Shown: piece by piece, positions 1 through 6,042 of the stretch
Layout of the letters: each line of letters starts with the position of its first letter
Numbering within the stretch: the first letter of the stretch is position 1
Source of the DNA: an uncultured Spirochaetia bacterium
GTDB lineage: Bacteria; Spirochaetota; UBA4802; JAGODF01
Length of the DNA stretch: 10,498 nt
Assembly (NCBI GenBank): GCA_937967705.1
Contig: CALCJG010000261.1
Span: 1-10,498, forward strand
Direction of reading: 5' to 3'
Translations under genes and position numbers: made by a program
The notes under the pieces: generated by a model
Told to the model about the DNA's origin: nothing
The model's database searches: none
What the model saw: the letters and a program-made list of their open reading frames with translations, nothing else

Positions 1-309
1 GACCAGGATGTAAACAAGAACTCTCCGGAATTGGAGAAGGTCTTTCTCAGGGCCGGGACTGTCCGGGCGGAGGGATTGCTGAAGGGCTTCCTGATGAGCC
101 GGGCAAAGGATAAGGGGAAGCCGGATATCTCCCCCACAACCAATATACTGAAAGCTCCGATTATCCGGTTCAGGGACTGTGAGGAGGACTATTGTGAGGC
201 CTTTATAGACTATAAGGCGGAGGAGTTCATCCGTATCTGGAAGATTGATGACAGGGTCAGGGAAGAAGAAAAGGAGAAAGAGGTGACCGAAGATGAAGCT
301 GATGAGTGA
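1..309 (+). CDS. C-terminal end of an unrecognised acidic-tailed protein (partial)
   Basis: The frame is open from base 1 and stops with TGA at 307-309, so this is the last 102 codons of a gene that starts outside the window. A TTG at 31 lies in the frame but has no reason to be the true start. The visible part is mixed alpha/beta and soluble in character, with no membrane segment, and ends in a strongly charged tail rich in Glu, Lys and Asp (about the last 25 residues). Two Cys sit close together in FRDCEEDYCEAF. I do not recognise the family. The stop overlaps the start of the next gene by 17 bases, so the two are almost certainly co-transcribed and probably translationally coupled. The Shine-Dalgarno sequence of the next gene lies inside this charged tail. 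Coding status is well supported by the overlap; function is unknown. Confidence 0.75.
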   Translation, partial: DQDVNKNSPELEKVFLRAGTVRAEGLLKGFLMSRAKDKGKPDISPTTNILKAPIIRFRDCEEDYCEAFIDYKAEEFIRIWKIDDRVREEEKEKEVTEDEADE

Positions 310-1582
310 GATTACCATCAATGTAAAAAAAGGCTTCCTGCCTCATCTGACCAATGAACTTTACAAGAGGAATTGTGAAGTACAATCGGTGAAAATGATG
401 GAGAGCGAAGGGGATTTTGACCTCTTCCATCTCGATGTGGTTTACAGCGGACTTGAGGTTCTCCAGGAATTCGTCCGTAAGATTGAAAAACACTCGGAAA
501 ACTTCAAGATACGGTCGGTTAAGAATGTCATGGAGGATGCCATCACCGGAGGTCTGCTGCGGGTATCCGGTAAGATGACGATCGAAACGGAAGCGGACTA
601 CGAGCTGAGGGTGTTGGGAGCATCGGAACTCATACAGAGCAAGATAAAACAGGGTCTCAAGGGGAGAGAATATGTTGGCATCTCCCGGAATGTGGGGATC
701 ATCCAGGGGGTGAAAAACAGGGAAGAGAGGGACATTCCGGCCCTTTTCGGCAACTATGTTCAGGAGGAGAAGGATGCAGCGGTCATCAGCCGTTTCTGTG
801 GTCTCAATCCCTATCCCCTTCTTATAGGGTTTGATCATATTGAGGATTTCATCAGAACCCTTCAGCGGCTGGAGCAAACCTTTACCCTGATTAGAATAGC
901 CGGAATCGACGATGTTTTCGAGGCGGTCCAGTTTGAGCAGCTCTATTCTAGTCTGGATACGCCCATCCTGTCGCGTTCCTATGATGAGATACCACTTTTG
1001 CTTTTAACCGCCGTTCTGACCCTGACAGGCAAGAGCAGGGGAGGAATCAGCGACTGCAATGTGGGTCTGATCGGAATCGATGTTCCGTCTCAGAGGCTGA
1101 CCAAGCTCCTGCTTTCCATGGGTTTTGCGAGAATCCTGGGTTATGATCACAATGAAAAGATCATGATGAGTTTCGAAAAAGAGGGTGGGCTGGCCACGAC
1201 GCCGGACAATATTTTAAGCAATACAGACATCATCCTCCTGTTGAAAAGGCAATATACTGAGGAGGAGTTCAATAAGATACGGCCTGGCCAGATGATCATC
1301 TCCCTGCTGGGGGAGGATGAGGTGGATGAGAAGATCGTTCAGGAGAGAGGGGTGAAGCGCATCATCACCCGAGATCAGATGGACGAGACGGTTCTGCTAC
1401 CGGGACTTGTGAACGCTATGATCTCTGCCGGGCTTAGATTTCTGGATGATGACCGCATTATAACTGTGGCCCGGATGGTTGCCGGCCTGCAGCAGGGCGG
1501 GGATGTCCTCCCTTCCCTCTTCAGCGATCTCCATGAGAGAATCAGGGAGTCTCTCTCGGAACCCTTCAGCGCTCGGAAATGA
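293..1582 (+). CDS. ACT domain plus malic-enzyme-like protein, probably catalytically dead
   Basis: This 429-residue protein starts with an ACT-like small-molecule-binding domain (about residues 5-78), followed by a malic-enzyme-like N domain (about 85-247) and a malic-enzyme NAD-binding domain (about 250-400). The match to bacterial ACT-containing malic enzymes is recognisable throughout: FCGLNPYPLLI resembles LAGIDAFPI, LTLTGK closes the N domain, and LLPGLVNAMISAGLRF resembles FPGIFRGALDAR. The active site is not kept. The YTPGV tyrosine falls at V107, the metal-binding Glu-Asp pair reads A203-G204, the HDD motif reads S227-R228-S229, and GxGxxG is degraded to GIDVPSQ (261-267). K160 may be the catalytic Lys or a chance match. 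I infer a non-enzymatic ligand-sensing or regulatory role. The ATG at 293 is preferred over 302 because GAGGTGA (280-286) sits 6 bases upstream. The gene overlaps the preceding one by 17 bases and the convergent lipoprotein gene by 17. Confidence 0.8.
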   Translation: MKLMSEITINVKKGFLPHLTNELYKRNCEVQSVKMMESEGDFDLFHLDVVYSGLEVLQEFVRKIEKHSENFKIRSVKNVMEDAITGGLLRVSGKMTIETEADYELRVLGASELIQSKIKQGLKGREYVGISRNVGIIQGVKNREERDIPALFGNYVQEEKDAAVISRFCGLNPYPLLIGFDHIEDFIRTLQRLEQTFTLIRIAGIDDVFEAVQFEQLYSSLDTPILSRSYDEIPLLLLTAVLTLTGKSRGGISDCNVGLIGIDVPSQRLTKLLLSMGFARILGYDHNEKIMMSFEKEGGLATTPDNILSNTDIILLLKRQYTEEEFNKIRPGQMIISLLGEDEVDEKIVQERGVKRIITRDQMDETVLLPGLVNAMISAGLRFLDDDRIITVARMVAGLQQGGDVLPSLFSDLHERIRESLSEPFSARK

Positions 1583-2357
1583 TGATCCAGTATAGATTCC
1601 TATACTGATAGGGGATGCAGGAATACTCCCGGCTTTCGACGCGAAAAGAATCTTTCTTCATTCCATTCAAACAGGAGGAGTTAATTCTGCTGAAATGGGG
1701 GTAGGGATGCAGGGCTGATTCCCTTTTTTCTGCAATCCTGTAAAGGCCGTCCTTCCCTATAATGCGGGTTTTGCTGTTTACCAGCTGCTCAATCCTTTCC
1801 AGGCTTACCTTGAAGATCATCACTGCTGTGATCACTCCTTCTTTCCTAACCGGGGATGATATGTACATATCGATATTGTTTGAGTAGCGCGGGTAATTGG
1901 TGAGATCCTCTACATGAATGGCGCCGGCAATACTTTTGGAAAAGCAGAGGGGGTAGGGGGAGTCCGGAAGCCCCAGCGTGGCATTCTTGGAAAAGAGGGC
2001 TTGTTCCGTCATGGTGTAGATGATAGTCCCAGCGGGGTTGATAAGGATGATGTCCGAATACAGTCCCTTCGTAACGGCCTTTATCATTTCGGAGATGTTT
2101 TCCCTCTCCAGAAGATAATACTTGCTTCCTCCGCTGTTCATCAGCTGGAGATGAGTGAGGTTTTTCACCAGGTTCTTCCTGTTTATAACCTCGTTCACCT
2201 TGGAGAAATCCTTTTCACAGACATCAAAAAAATTTTCCAGTGCATTGAAGCGGACTGTCTTAAGGGGCTCCTCCTGTTTGACAACTGTCAGGGGGGTTTG
2301 GGAGGCGCAGGAAAGGAACAGAGTTGATAGGATAAGGATAAAAAAAGTTCTTTTCAT
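1566..2357 (-). CDS. Lipoprotein with a Cache-type sensor domain
   Basis: This is a 263-residue exported protein. Residues 1-16 are a basic and hydrophobic signal peptide ending FLSC, so Cys17 is the likely lipidated residue; Phe at -3 makes the lipobox slightly atypical, and Ala at +2 favours outer-membrane sorting. Residues about 40-195 resemble the periplasmic Cache domain of chemoreceptors. The recognisable parts are SDIILINPAGTIIYTMTEQ (about 101-119), LCFSKSIAGAIHVEDLTNY (137-155), the strand MYISSPVRKEGVITAVMIF (164-182), and a closing helix with LERIEQLV. Such domains bind small ligands such as organic acids or amino acids in the periplasm. No transmembrane helix, HAMP, kinase or methyl-accepting region follows, so any signalling would need a partner. 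The start has GAGAGGG about 10 bases upstream. The 3' end overlaps the ACT/malic-like gene tail to tail by 17 bases. The fold is inferred from pattern resemblance. Confidence 0.8.
   Translation of the reverse strand: MKRTFFILILSTLFLSCASQTPLTVVKQEEPLKTVRFNALENFFDVCEKDFSKVNEVINRKNLVKNLTHLQLMNSGGSKYYLLERENISEMIKAVTKGLYSDIILINPAGTIIYTMTEQALFSKNATLGLPDSPYPLCFSKSIAGAIHVEDLTNYPRYSNNIDMYISSPVRKEGVITAVMIFKVSLERIEQLVNSKTRIIGKDGLYRIAEKRESALHPYPHFSRINSSCLNGMKKDSFRVESREYSCIPYQYRNLYWIIISER
1588..1607. repeat. Perfect 8-base inverted repeat at the convergent gene junction
   Basis: CAGTATAG (1588-1595) and CTATACTG (1600-1607) are exact reverse complements with the loop ATTC. It lies 6 bases past the ACT/malic-like stop codon and within the last codons of the Cache lipoprotein gene, where it encodes YQYRNLYW. 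No T-run follows on either strand, so terminator function is doubtful. Confidence 0.4.
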
Positions 2358-2397
2358 AGTCTACACCCTCTCAAAAAGATTGGCACAGGGGACTCCC

Positions 2398-2427
2398 TCT
2401 ATACATTATCGTCCGAAAAAGTATGAA
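2398..2427 (-). promoter_or_regulatory. Possible promoter of the Cache lipoprotein gene
   Basis: On the minus strand TTCATA (2427-2422) and TATAGA (2403-2398) are separated by 18 bases, each matching 4 of 6 sigma-70 consensus bases. A transcript would start near 2391, about 34 bases before the ATG at 2357. The match is weak and based on sequence only. Confidence 0.3.
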
Positions 2428-2462
2428 TCTTGAGATTAGATCTAGGATGCGTGAAATTGTAC

Positions 2463-2491
2463 TTGAAAAAATGACCGCGAACCAATATGTA
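2463..2491 (+). promoter_or_regulatory. Possible promoter of the LolA-like gene
   Basis: TTGAAA (2463-2468, 5 of 6 consensus) is followed after 17 bases by TATGTA (2486-2491, a poor -10). A start near 2498 would leave a very short leader with AGGGGG (2500-2505) as ribosome binding site. TTGAGA at 2430-2435 is an alternative -35 but lacks a good -10. Confidence 0.25.
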
Positions 2492-2511
2492 AAACGAGCA
2501 GGGGGTTCGAT

Positions 2512-3255
2512 ATGAAAAGATTATTAATTCTGATGGGGATTATGGTTCTCGCCGGAACGGTTCCCGGCAATTCAGCTGCCCTCACAGCTGACGAGATCAT
2601 GCAGAAAACCAACTGGGTCAGAAAACCGGCCACATCCCGGATTCTCTATACCGTCTATGCGAAGAGAAACGGAAAATCCATACGGATGGAGATGGTCTGT
2701 TTATCCAAATCCGGTCCGGAGGGACAAAAGACCCTGATGGATTTTACCAATCCTGCGGGCATGAAACTCCTCTCCTTCGTGTTTACGGGACGGGGTGTGG
2801 ATCAGTGGGTCAGAAGACCTTCGGGTCAGGTAAAGAGGATCACCAACCTCAATAAGCACGAGCTTTTATTCTGCGGCAATCTCAACTTTGAGGACCTGGA
2901 GCCAAGGGATATCAGTTTTTACAGCTATCAGTTTCTGGGTGATTCCCGTGCGGCCGATGCTGATTGTTACAAGATTAAAACCATCCGGAAGATCGGCCCA
3001 ACCGTTTACGATCACCAGATCCTTCATGTGAGGAAGAGCGATTATTTCATTGTCCGCATAGAGTATCACAAAAACGGTTTAATGCAGAAGTATCAGGAAT
3101 ATCAGGGTATAAAGACTATAGACGGTTTTATGACGGCTCATCGCGTAGTCGTAGCGACTATGGACAAGATGGAAACGACAGAGCTGAACGCGGAGTATGT
3201 GAAGTACAATATGCCCCTCAAGGACGATCTTTTCCTTGAAAGGCATTTGAAATAG
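2512..3255 (+). CDS. Exported LolA-like outer-membrane lipoprotein-sorting family protein
   Basis: The 247-residue product has a type I signal peptide (MKRLLILMGIMVLAGTVPG, cleavage near residues 22-23). After it comes a single beta-rich domain matching the LolA-like family typified by the TP_0789 domain (PF17131 as I recall it). Supporting features in order are LTADEIMQKTNWVRKP, the short strands of an unclosed barrel, KTLMDFTNPAGMKLLSFVF (73-91), DQWVRRPSGQVKRI (97-110), CGNLNFEDLEPRD (121-133), YSYQFLG, and ILHVRKSDYFIVRIEYHKNG (170-189). Members are often annotated as outer-membrane lipoprotein-sorting proteins and frequently neighbour transporters; here none is visible, so the cargo is unknown. 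It acts in the periplasm. AGGGGG lies 6 bases before the ATG. The gene diverges from the Cache lipoprotein gene across 154 bases and ends 3 bases from the convergent lipid-kinase gene. Family placement is fairly sure; role is inferred. Confidence 0.82.
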   Translation: MKRLLILMGIMVLAGTVPGNSAALTADEIMQKTNWVRKPATSRILYTVYAKRNGKSIRMEMVCLSKSGPEGQKTLMDFTNPAGMKLLSFVFTGRGVDQWVRRPSGQVKRITNLNKHELLFCGNLNFEDLEPRDISFYSYQFLGDSRAADADCYKIKTIRKIGPTVYDHQILHVRKSDYFIVRIEYHKNGLMQKYQEYQGIKTIDGFMTAHRVVVATMDKMETTELNAEYVKYNMPLKDDLFLERHLK

Positions 3256-3258
3256 GGC

Positions 3259-4185
3259 TCAGACGTAGACCAGTTCTATCTGAGGTCCCATCTCCACGAG
3301 AAGTTTTGAGCTGCAGTCAAACAGGTCCCCGTCCATGGTGTACTGGAAGGGTTCACGGCTTTCTATGCTGAGGGTGGAAACAAGGCCGTTAAAATTGAAG
3401 GCCCCTTTCATCGGGATGCCCTTCTTGATACGGAAGAACTGCTTGACGCCCTCAATCGGTTTCTCGCCAGAGATGATGATGTGAAAGGTTCCCTCCCGTT
3501 CGTTGCCTCTGGGCAGGGGTGTAAAACCCATGCCGACCTTCTCCACCGTTCCGGAGAGAATGGCCAGGATCTCTTCGAAGGGGAGGGGTTTCCCATCGAT
3601 CAGTACCTTGGCGTTCAGCCTTTTAAACAGGGCTGAATCTCTCTTGTCCCTCAGACCTTCACTGAGGGCTCTGAATATCACTTTGAGATTTTTGATGGTT
3701 CCCTTCTCCCCCTCGTAAACAGCATTGAGAAAATTCGTCGTGAGTCCCGCACCAAAGAGGAAGCAGTACCGTTCTCCGATTTTCATCGTGTCGCGTTTGA
3801 AGGTCTGGACGGGTTTTCCCTGTTCGAGTGCAGCTACCAGCCGTTTCAGAATGGCGGGACCCTTGCTCTTCAGATCGATGGTTCTGGCTATATTGTCCAT
3901 GGTTCCCCCTTTCAGGATCAGAAGGGGGGGGGCCGGGTTCGGCTTGTAGATGTTGATCATCCGGGAGACCACATGGTGAATGGTGCCGTCGCCGCCGGAA
4001 GTGCCAATATAGCGCATGTTGTTTTTCTTGAAATCGCTAAGAATTTCATCAACCTGTTCCAGAGAGTCGCTGAGACGCACGTCGGCGTATTCTCCCCCCA
4101 GGCTGCGGAAAAGGGCCGGCATGTCTCTCCTGCTTTTACGGATGCTCTTGGCAAAAGGATTAATGATGATTCCTATCTGCTTCAT
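3259..4185 (-). CDS. Diacylglycerol kinase / YegS-LCB5 family lipid kinase
   Basis: The 308-residue protein belongs to the diacylglycerol kinase catalytic-domain family, which transfers phosphate from a nucleotide to diacylglycerol, sphingoid bases or related lipids at the inner face of the membrane. It begins with the typical first strand MKQIGIIINPFAKS. It carries the nucleotide-binding GTSGGDGTIHHVVS (GGDGT at 64-68), the second conserved loop LILKGGTMDNIARTI (GGTxxN at 93-98, where many relatives have GTGN), and the C-terminal MDGD (284-287) equivalent to DGE. Length is usual for the family. The frame stays open to an ATG at 4266, but I place the start at 4185: GAGG (4196-4193) is 7 bases upstream, and the family's first strand begins there. 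The next upstream residues look non-conserved. The gene is convergent with the LolA-like gene. The lipid substrate cannot be told from the sequence. Confidence 0.88.
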   Translation of the reverse strand: MKQIGIIINPFAKSIRKSRRDMPALFRSLGGEYADVRLSDSLEQVDEILSDFKKNNMRYIGTSGGDGTIHHVVSRMINIYKPNPAPPLLILKGGTMDNIARTIDLKSKGPAILKRLVAALEQGKPVQTFKRDTMKIGERYCFLFGAGLTTNFLNAVYEGEKGTIKNLKVIFRALSEGLRDKRDSALFKRLNAKVLIDGKPLPFEEILAILSGTVEKVGMGFTPLPRGNEREGTFHIIISGEKPIEGVKQFFRIKKGIPMKGAFNFNGLVSTLSIESREPFQYTMDGDLFDCSSKLLVEMGPQIELVYV

Positions 4186-4297
4186 CGGGGTGCCTCGGAT
4201 TATTTGAAGTATTGGTTCTGAGACCATCACCCTGTCCCTGGACAGACATGGCAGGTTCTGGCACAAACACTCTTTTTCGTATAGAGCAGCAGTGAAA

Positions 4298-4308
4298 TGT
4301 CAATGACA
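4298..4308. promoter_or_regulatory. Palindrome TGTCAATGACA, possible operator
   Basis: TGTCA and TGACA form a perfect 5-base inverted repeat around one central A. On the minus strand it contains a perfect -35 hexamer TTGACA, so a protein bound here could control the lipid-kinase gene. At 11 bases it may also be chance. Confidence 0.25.
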
Positions 4309-4421
4309 ATTTCGGGGGGTGAGAGGTTGATACCTCGGCGATGTCAGGGACTTTCTCTGTTTTTTGCTTTATTTCTTGACTTCGGAGGGGTAGAAAATAA
4401 TGGAATCATTGTGATCTGTTA

Positions 4422-4432
4422 TTACATTGTAA
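4422..4432. promoter_or_regulatory. Palindrome TTACATTGTAA, possible operator
   Basis: TTACA and TGTAA form a perfect inverted repeat around one T, overlapping the candidate -10 TAAAAT (4430-4435) upstream of the small exported protein. It shares TACA/TGTA half-sites with the palindrome at 4455-4468. Confidence 0.3.
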
Positions 4433-4454
4433 AATTAAAAAGAAAGCAGGGGCA

Positions 4455-4468
4455 TACAATTAATTGTA
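4455..4468. promoter_or_regulatory. 14-base perfect palindrome TACAATTAATTGTA, possible operator
   Basis: The sequence is its own reverse complement over 14 bases and lies about 104 bases before the start of the small exported protein, just downstream of the candidate promoter elements. Length, symmetry and position suit a dimeric repressor site. The TACA/TGTA ends match those of the palindrome at 4422-4432, with centres 34.5 bases apart. Confidence 0.35.
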
Positions 4469-4571
4469 GGGGATGATAGCCTCACCTTCACTGGGGCGAT
4501 TGTGGAAATAAAAGTGACCGATGAATGCCGGGAATATTCTCAGGGTTGAATATTTAACGAGAGGCGTACTT

Positions 4572-5021
4572 ATGAAAAGGTTTATGCTGTTTGCTGTTTT
4601 ACTTATGGCCGTATCAACCGGGTCTTATGCGGAGAATCTTAAATTCCGGGATGTACAGGGGAAATGGAGTCTCATGTTCCGCGGTAATTATGGTTATGAA
4701 TTCCGTTTCTCAAAGAGTTACCGGGCGATCTGCATTCTCTATCTGCGCAGCAGCTCTCTGATTTTTAAGGGAGTCTATACGATTGAAGAGGGCAACAAAC
4801 TGCGGATTAATATCAGCGAGATGAAGAACGAGGAGTCGGTGAACGGCCTCAATCTCTCGAAAAAATTTGTCAAGACCACATCTTCCTACTTCGTATTTCA
4901 GGCGGAAGTTCGGAAGGAGAAGAAAGGAAAAATGCTCGTGCTCCGACCCCAGAAGATATTTATTGACGGCAATAATTCAGAGGGGTATTTTGAGCCTGAG
5001 ATCAAGCTGGAGTCCCGTTAA
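4572..5021 (+). CDS. Small exported beta-rich protein of unknown function
   Basis: The 149-residue product has a clear type I signal peptide, MKRFMLFAVLLMAVSTGSYA, with cleavage expected after Ala20. The mature part of about 129 residues is predominantly beta: VQGKWSLMFRG followed by alternating strands (YGYEFRFS, AICILYLRS, IFKGVYTIEEGNKLRINI, SYFVFQAEVRK, KMLVLRPQKIFI). The early G-x-W and the overall strand pattern recall lipocalin-like or other small barrel proteins, but I cannot assign a family. An in-frame ATG exists at 4521, but GAGAGG (4560-4565) is placed 7 bases before the ATG at 4572 and the signal peptide begins there, so 4572 is chosen. The stop is 8 bases before the hydrolase ATG, suggesting co-transcription. 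Likely periplasmic; function unknown. Confidence 0.78.
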   Translation: MKRFMLFAVLLMAVSTGSYAENLKFRDVQGKWSLMFRGNYGYEFRFSKSYRAICILYLRSSSLIFKGVYTIEEGNKLRINISEMKNEESVNGLNLSKKFVKTTSSYFVFQAEVRKEKKGKMLVLRPQKIFIDGNNSEGYFEPEIKLESR

Positions 5022-5029
5022 TCCTGCCA

Positions 5030-5794
5030 ATGATTACCGAAAAAGCTGAATTTCTAAACAATCTGGGACAGAGGATATCCGGGAGGATATACCGGGAGGA
5101 CCCGGTCTCCCGGAAGGGAATTATCTTCTGTCACGGGCTCTTCTCAACCAAAGACGGTTATAAGATTACAGCCCTGGCTGAGAACATCGTGAAGGCGGGT
5201 TATTCACTGATGACCTTTGACTTTTCCTTCGTGGGAGAATCCGATGGTAAGCTGGAGGATCTTTCGGTCATTCAGGAAGTAAAGGATCTGGCGGCAGCCG
5301 CGGACTTCTTCCGGGATTATGGCATGGAGGAACTGCATATCATGGGCTCCAGCATGGGTGGGGTTGTTGCTCTGCTTTATCTGGAAAAACATCCGGATGC
5401 TTTTTGCTCCGCTTTTCTCATTGCCACCCCGGTTAATCTGACCGGTTTGATCGCCGGATATATAGACCCCTCGTCCGTTGATTCTCTTCCGGCAGATGGG
5501 TTCACGGTCCTGGAAGGGATACGGCTGAACAACGGATTTTTCCGTGAAATCGTTCAGATCGATGTGATGAGGGCCGCGGCCTCTATTCGTTTGCCCGTAT
5601 TCATACTACATGGGGAGGAGGATCAGGTAGTATCCTGCGGGGATGCCCGGCTGCTCCATGACGGTCTCAATGGGGAGAAACAACTTTTAACAATAAAAGG
5701 AGGAGATCACAATCTGACATCCCCAGAACACCTCGACATGATATGGCAGACTCTAGACGTATGGTTGCAAAAACAGATGGGGCAGAAGCGATAA
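5030..5794 (+). CDS. Alpha/beta hydrolase
   Basis: The 254-residue protein is a typical single-domain alpha/beta-hydrolase with no signal peptide, so cytoplasmic. The oxyanion-hole strand reads IIFCHGLFSTKDG (31-43). The nucleophile elbow is GSSMGG with Ser108. The probable acid is Asp198 in LHGEEDQVV, and the catalytic His is His227 in GGDHNLT. A short cap region with LTGLIAGYIDP and following residues (about 137-180) lies between the nucleophile and the acid. This arrangement resembles carboxylesterase/acyl-ester hydrolases of the dienelactone-hydrolase and FrsA-like group. The substrate, possibly a lipid or small ester, cannot be predicted. The start has no strong Shine-Dalgarno sequence, but the preceding gene ends 8 bases upstream, so translational coupling is likely. 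No other start in the frame fits the family better. Confidence 0.87.
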   Translation: MITEKAEFLNNLGQRISGRIYREDPVSRKGIIFCHGLFSTKDGYKITALAENIVKAGYSLMTFDFSFVGESDGKLEDLSVIQEVKDLAAAADFFRDYGMEELHIMGSSMGGVVALLYLEKHPDAFCSAFLIATPVNLTGLIAGYIDPSSVDSLPADGFTVLEGIRLNNGFFREIVQIDVMRAAASIRLPVFILHGEEDQVVSCGDARLLHDGLNGEKQLLTIKGGDHNLTSPEHLDMIWQTLDVWLQKQMGQKR

Positions 5795-5987
5795 AGGAAA
5801 AAGAAGCGCTTGCCCCCCGCGAAGGAAATAATTACCCGGGCTGACAATTCTTAATTGACATAACCATCATCTTTAAAATTACTGTATAAGGAATATTATC
5901 CAATAGTGACTCTGATATGAGAGGGTTTTGCCTGTTATTCAGGGATTTTGGACCTAGAGAATTTTGTCCCTTATGGCTCCGGATCCC

Positions 5988-6016
5988 TTGTTTGTTGATG
6001 TGCCATATGTTATTCT
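5988..6016 (+). promoter_or_regulatory. Possible promoter of the GDP-mannose synthesis gene
   Basis: TTGTTT (5988-5993) and TATTCT (6011-6016) are separated by 17 bases in the 248-base gap before the ATG at 6043. The match is modest. A perfect TTGACA at 5855-5860 lies farther upstream, but no good -10 follows at normal spacing. No intrinsic terminator for the hydrolase transcript was found in the gap. Confidence 0.25.
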
Positions 6017-6042
6017 ATTAGGCGGGCAATTATAAAGGAATT

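Larger units (their letters stand above)
4186..4571. other. 386-base non-coding divergent region with short palindromes
   Basis: This stretch separates the lipid kinase (minus) from the small exported protein (plus). It is partly AT-rich (about 4360-4440). Candidate plus-strand promoter elements are TTGACT (4376-4381) followed after 16 bases by TAATGG, or TTGTGA (4409-4414) followed after 15 bases by TAAAAT (4430-4435); neither is convincing. On the minus strand TTGACA (4303-4298) lies 14 bases from TATACG (4283-4278), which is too close for a standard promoter. Three short perfect palindromes are listed separately. I see no small gene with a good ribosome binding site here. Confidence 0.6.

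Noticed and set aside
1914..2327. A 137-codon plus-strand frame inside the Cache lipoprotein gene
   Set aside because: It is fully antisense to a gene with a signal peptide and recognisable domain, and its Gly-rich translation has no domain.
4186..4266. Longer start for the lipid kinase at 4266
   Set aside because: The extra 27 residues look unrelated to the family, whereas the ATG at 4185 has GAGG at good spacing and begins the conserved first strand.
4521..4571. Longer start for the small exported protein at 4521
   Set aside because: It would place 17 residues before a clean signal peptide and has no ribosome binding site.
5795..5830. AAGCGCTT and a C-run after the hydrolase as a terminator
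   Set aside because: No stem longer than four pairs followed by a T-run can be formed on the plus strand.
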